From contig NZ_JAIFXZ010000003.1 in assembly GCF_021033825.1 (NCBI RefSeq), positions 186,001 to 250,000 on the forward strand: a DNA stretch of 64,000 nt, given 5' to 3'. The translations under genes were made by a program, and so were the position numbers. Source of the stretch: Dietzia aurantiaca. Its GTDB lineage: Bacteria; Actinomycetota; Actinomycetes; Mycobacteriales; Mycobacteriaceae. Positions 61,765 to 64,000 of the stretch are shown here, piece after piece. Every line of letters begins with the position of its first letter. Position 1 is the first letter of the stretch. The notes beneath the pieces were generated by a model that did no database searches, was not told the DNA's origin, and worked only from the letters and a program-made list of their open reading frames with translations.

Positions 61765-62532
61765 TCAGCCGGCCCCGGTTATGAGCATGTCCGACAACCC
61801 GGCGACTGCTCCGATCACCGTGATCGCCGGCGGCTCGATCCCCGCCTCGGCGCAGGCCGCGGCGATCGTGGCCGCCGTCCCGTGCAGGATCCGCTGCGTC
61901 GGCATCGACCCGTCGGCGACGGTCACCGCCGGGGTGTCGGCAGGCAGGCCCTGCACGAGGAGTTCGGCGGTGATCGCCTCGAGGTTCGTCACGGCCATGA
62001 GCAGTACCAGGGTGGTCCCCGACCGGGCCAGCGCGCCGTAGTCGAGGGTCGACTGCGGGCTGCCCGGCGGGACGTGCCCGGAAATGACCGACACCCCCTG
62101 AGACAGGCCGCGATGGGTCGCGGGAACACCGGCGAGGGCCGGGACCGCCAGCGCCGAGGTGACGCCCGGGATCACTCTCACCGGCACCCCGGCGGCCGTG
62201 CACGCGAGGTACTCCTCGCCGCCGCGGCCGAACAGGAAGCTGTCGCCGCCCTTGAGGCGCACGACCGTCCGTCCGCGCCGTGCCTGGTCGACGAGGATCC
62301 GGTTGATCTCCTCCTGCGGGGTCGCCCGGCCGAAGGGGACCTTGCCCACGTCGATCACCTCGATGCGTGCGTCCAACTCCTCGAGCACCGCGACTGGGCC
62401 CAGACGGTCGGTCACCACCACGTCGGCGGCGAAGAGCGCCTCCCGCCCGGCGACGGTCATCAGCCCGGGGTCTCCGGGCCCACCGCCCACCAGCACCACC
62501 TGACCGGTGATTGCCTCCGCCTCAGCAGTCAC
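61765..62532 (-). CDS. cobA: Uroporphyrinogen-III C-methyltransferase
   Basis: This 255-residue S-adenosylmethionine-dependent enzyme makes precorrin-2, the first committed B12 step, also used for siroheme. It has GGGPGDPGLMTVAGREAL at the N-terminus, VVRLKGGDSFLFGRGGEE, IPGVTSALAVPALAGVP and THRGLSQGVSVISGH, all typical of SUMT. It lacks the siroheme-synthase domains of CysG. It starts at GTG 62532, overlapping the cobF stop by 4 bases. Third gene of cobN-cobF-cobA as seen in this window. Confidence 0.9.
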   Translation of the reverse strand: MTAEAEAITGQVVLVGGGPGDPGLMTVAGREALFAADVVVTDRLGPVAVLEELDARIEVIDVGKVPFGRATPQEEINRILVDQARRGRTVVRLKGGDSFLFGRGGEEYLACTAAGVPVRVIPGVTSALAVPALAGVPATHRGLSQGVSVISGHVPPGSPQSTLDYGALARSGTTLVLLMAVTNLEAITAELLVQGLPADTPAVTVADGSMPTQRILHGTAATIAAACAEAGIEPPAITVIGAVAGLSDMLITGAG

Positions 62533-63368
62533 GTCGTCGTCCTCTCGTCACGCTCAGTCTCACGCCCGTCCCCGCGTCGGAGCAGGTACACGTCCATCAC
62601 CCAACCGTGCTCGGCGCGCAGCCGGTCGCGTTCGGCCCGCAGCTCATCAAGCACGTCACCGACCCGCCCGGCGACCAGCGTCTCGCCGGTATCGCCGAGA
62701 TTGCCGCCCCACCAGATGTGCCACTCGTCCAGACCGTCGAGCGGCAGGTCGGAGTTGAGCATCACCACCACGTTGTCCGCGCCGGCGGCCACGACCTCGC
62801 GCAGCCGCCGGCCGGTGGTGACGGTGATCGTGGCGCCGATCTCGTGCAGGACGAGCCGATGCCGCGCGGCCAGGACCTGCAGCGCGGAGATGCCCGGCAG
62901 CACCCGGACGTCGATCGGCACCCGTCCGCGCTCGGCGATCCGGTCCAGGATCCGCAGCGTCGAGTCGTAGAACGCGGGGTCTCCCCACACGGGGATCGCC
63001 ACGTCCCCGGGCCGTTCGGCGAGGATCTGCTCCCAGGCCAGTGCGCGGGCCTGGTGCCAGTCCAGGACCACGCCGCGGTAGTCGCCGTGCGTGGAGGTCG
63101 ACGACGACGAGCGGTCCCTCTCCGGATCCTGTACCCCCACCAGCTCGAGCCCCGGGGCGTGCCGGCCCAGGAGCTCGACGCGCCTGGTGAACAGCGGATC
63201 GCCCGGCCGCTTGAGGGCGGCCACCGCATAGTCGGACGCCTGCAGAGCCCGCACCGCCTCCACGGTGATCTGGTCGAGCCCCCCGGAACCGATGCCCACC
63301 ACGTGGATCCGCCGTCGCCGGCCCTGTGGCGGGCCCGCCACGATGGGTCCGTCAGTCACCGTGGGCAT
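62529..63368 (-). CDS. cobF: Precorrin-6A synthase (deacetylating), CobF
   Basis: This 279-residue methyltransferase belongs to the aerobic corrin route, methylating C-1 with loss of the acetyl group. Family features are RRIHVVGIGSGG at the N-terminus, DPERDR, a YRGVVLDWHQARA segment, IPVWGDPAFYDSTLRIL, LPGISALQVLAARHRLVLHE and a C-terminal GWVMDVYLLRRG. An SSSSTST stretch at about residues 86-93 interrupts the DPERDR...YRG region, encoded by a GAC-repeat site (63099-63113). ATG 63368 overlaps the cobN end by 17 bases. Confidence 0.88.
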   Translation of the reverse strand: MPTVTDGPIVAGPPQGRRRRIHVVGIGSGGLDQITVEAVRALQASDYAVAALKRPGDPLFTRRVELLGRHAPGLELVGVQDPERDRSSSSTSTHGDYRGVVLDWHQARALAWEQILAERPGDVAIPVWGDPAFYDSTLRILDRIAERGRVPIDVRVLPGISALQVLAARHRLVLHEIGATITVTTGRRLREVVAAGADNVVVMLNSDLPLDGLDEWHIWWGGNLGDTGETLVAGRVGDVLDELRAERDRLRAEHGWVMDVYLLRRGDGRETERDERTTT

Positions 63369-64000
63369 CCTCGAGGTCGCCCTCGACGTCCAGGTAGAGC
63401 TGCCGCATCTGATCCATGAGCGCGGCGTCGGGCTCGGCCCAGAGTCCGCGGTCGGCGGCCTCGGACAGCCGCTCGATCATGCCGCGCAGCGCCCACGGAT
63501 TGGACCGTCGCAGGAAGTCCTGGTTGGTCTCGTCCAGCACGTACTCGCGGGTCAGCGTCTCGTACATCCAGTCGTGGACCACGCCGGCGGTTGCGTCGAA
63601 CCCGAACAGGTAGTCCACGGTCGCGGCGAGCTCGAAGGCGCCCTTGTAACCGTGCCGCTGCATGGCCGCGATCCACCGCGGATTGACCACCCGGGCGCGG
63701 AACACCCGGACCGTCTCCTCGGCCAGCGTGCGGGTGCGGACCGCGTCGGGCGTGGTGGAGTCGCCCACGTACGCCCTCGGCTCGGCCCCGGTGAGCGCGC
63801 GCACGGTGGCGATCATGCCGCCGTGGTACTGGAAGTAGTCGTCCGAATCGGCGATGTCGTGCTCACGGGTGTCGATGTTCTTCGCGGCCACGGCGATGCG
63901 CCGGTAGTTCGTCCGCATGTCGTCGGCCGCCGGTACGCCGTCGAGGTCGCGGCCGTAGGCGTACCCGCCCCAGCGGGTGTAGACCTCCGCCAGGTCACGG
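63352..64000 (-). CDS. cobN: Cobaltochelatase subunit CobN, C-terminal part
   Basis: The reverse frame runs open to the window edge and encodes at least the last 215 residues of CobN: VYTRWGGYAYGRDLDG, NYRRIAVAAKNIDTREHDI, DSDDYFQYHGGMI, VNPRWIAAMQRHGYKGAFE, VHDWMYETLTREYV and a C-terminal NPWALRGMIERL. CobN is the large subunit of the ATP-dependent aerobic cobaltochelatase that inserts cobalt into hydrogenobyrinic acid diamide. The start is outside the window. It heads the reverse cob operon. Confidence 0.92.
   Translation of the reverse strand, partial: RDLAEVYTRWGGYAYGRDLDGVPAADDMRTNYRRIAVAAKNIDTREHDIADSDDYFQYHGGMIATVRALTGAEPRAYVGDSTTPDAVRTRTLAEETVRVFRARVVNPRWIAAMQRHGYKGAFELAATVDYLFGFDATAGVVHDWMYETLTREYVLDETNQDFLRRSNPWALRGMIERLSEAADRGLWAEPDAALMDQMRQLYLDVEGDLEDAHGD

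Overview
The window is 64 kb of very GC-rich, densely coding DNA with many ATGA/GTGA start-stop overlaps. Two tandem mycolyltransferase-type esterases, an Rpf-domain protein, an LpqN-type lipoprotein, a FprB-type ferredoxin reductase, mycofactocin-type short-chain dehydrogenases and a MprF/LysX-like membrane protein point to a mycolic-acid actinobacterium (Mycobacteriales). Dietzia is my best guess at genus level, but the sequence I can see does not settle it. I found no rRNA, tRNA, transposase, phage gene or CRISPR array. The window reads as ordinary chromosome.

Region 1 (1-14 kb): a 5' gene start for a FAD oxidoreductase is divergent from a three-gene operon (membrane-anchored Mtb12-like protein, ABC ATPase, ABC-2-like permease) whose promoter carries an IdeR/DtxR-like iron box. 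Next come an SDR, a MocR-type regulator, a TerC-family transporter behind a probable yybP-ykoY manganese riboswitch, an alanine-type aminotransferase, two tandem mycolyltransferases, a glutathione peroxidase, an MFS transporter and a small Rpf protein.

Region 2 (14-33 kb): small hydrolases, PhzF, SRPBCC and dienelactone hydrolase genes; a MymA/VirS-like locus (Baeyer-Villiger monooxygenase and SDR divergent from AraC and TetR regulators); an AurF-like diiron protein next to FprB; a TetR gene facing a cytochrome P450 across a perfect palindrome; SelO; an LpqN-type lipoprotein; cardiolipin synthase; another SDR.

Region 3 (32-48 kb): cobU; a MprF-like protein; a complete fructose PTS locus (ptsI divergent from fruR-fruK-fruA-ptsH); and a molybdenum hydroxylase set (xdhC, a MocA-like cytidylyltransferase, and three PaoABC-like subunits), divergent from an Old Yellow Enzyme gene.

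Region 4 (48-64 kb): a tiny-gene locus behind a promoter with two operators, an HdeD-type membrane protein, and a large cobalamin region. The last holds two B12 riboswitches, each ahead of its own binding protein-permease-ATPase transporter, with cobD and a cobC-like gene between them, a FhuF-like 2Fe-2S protein at the end of the second transporter operon, a cholesterol oxidase-like gene, and cobA, cobF and cobN on the opposite strand. Together with cobU this suggests both corrinoid uptake/salvage and aerobic B12 synthesis.

The most unusual non-gene signals are (a) a short GAC-repeat motif with conserved flanks that recurs in both strands, in linkers, apparent insertions and intergenic DNA; (b) a roughly 100-bp palindromic repeat present twice; and (c) several long hairpins between genes.
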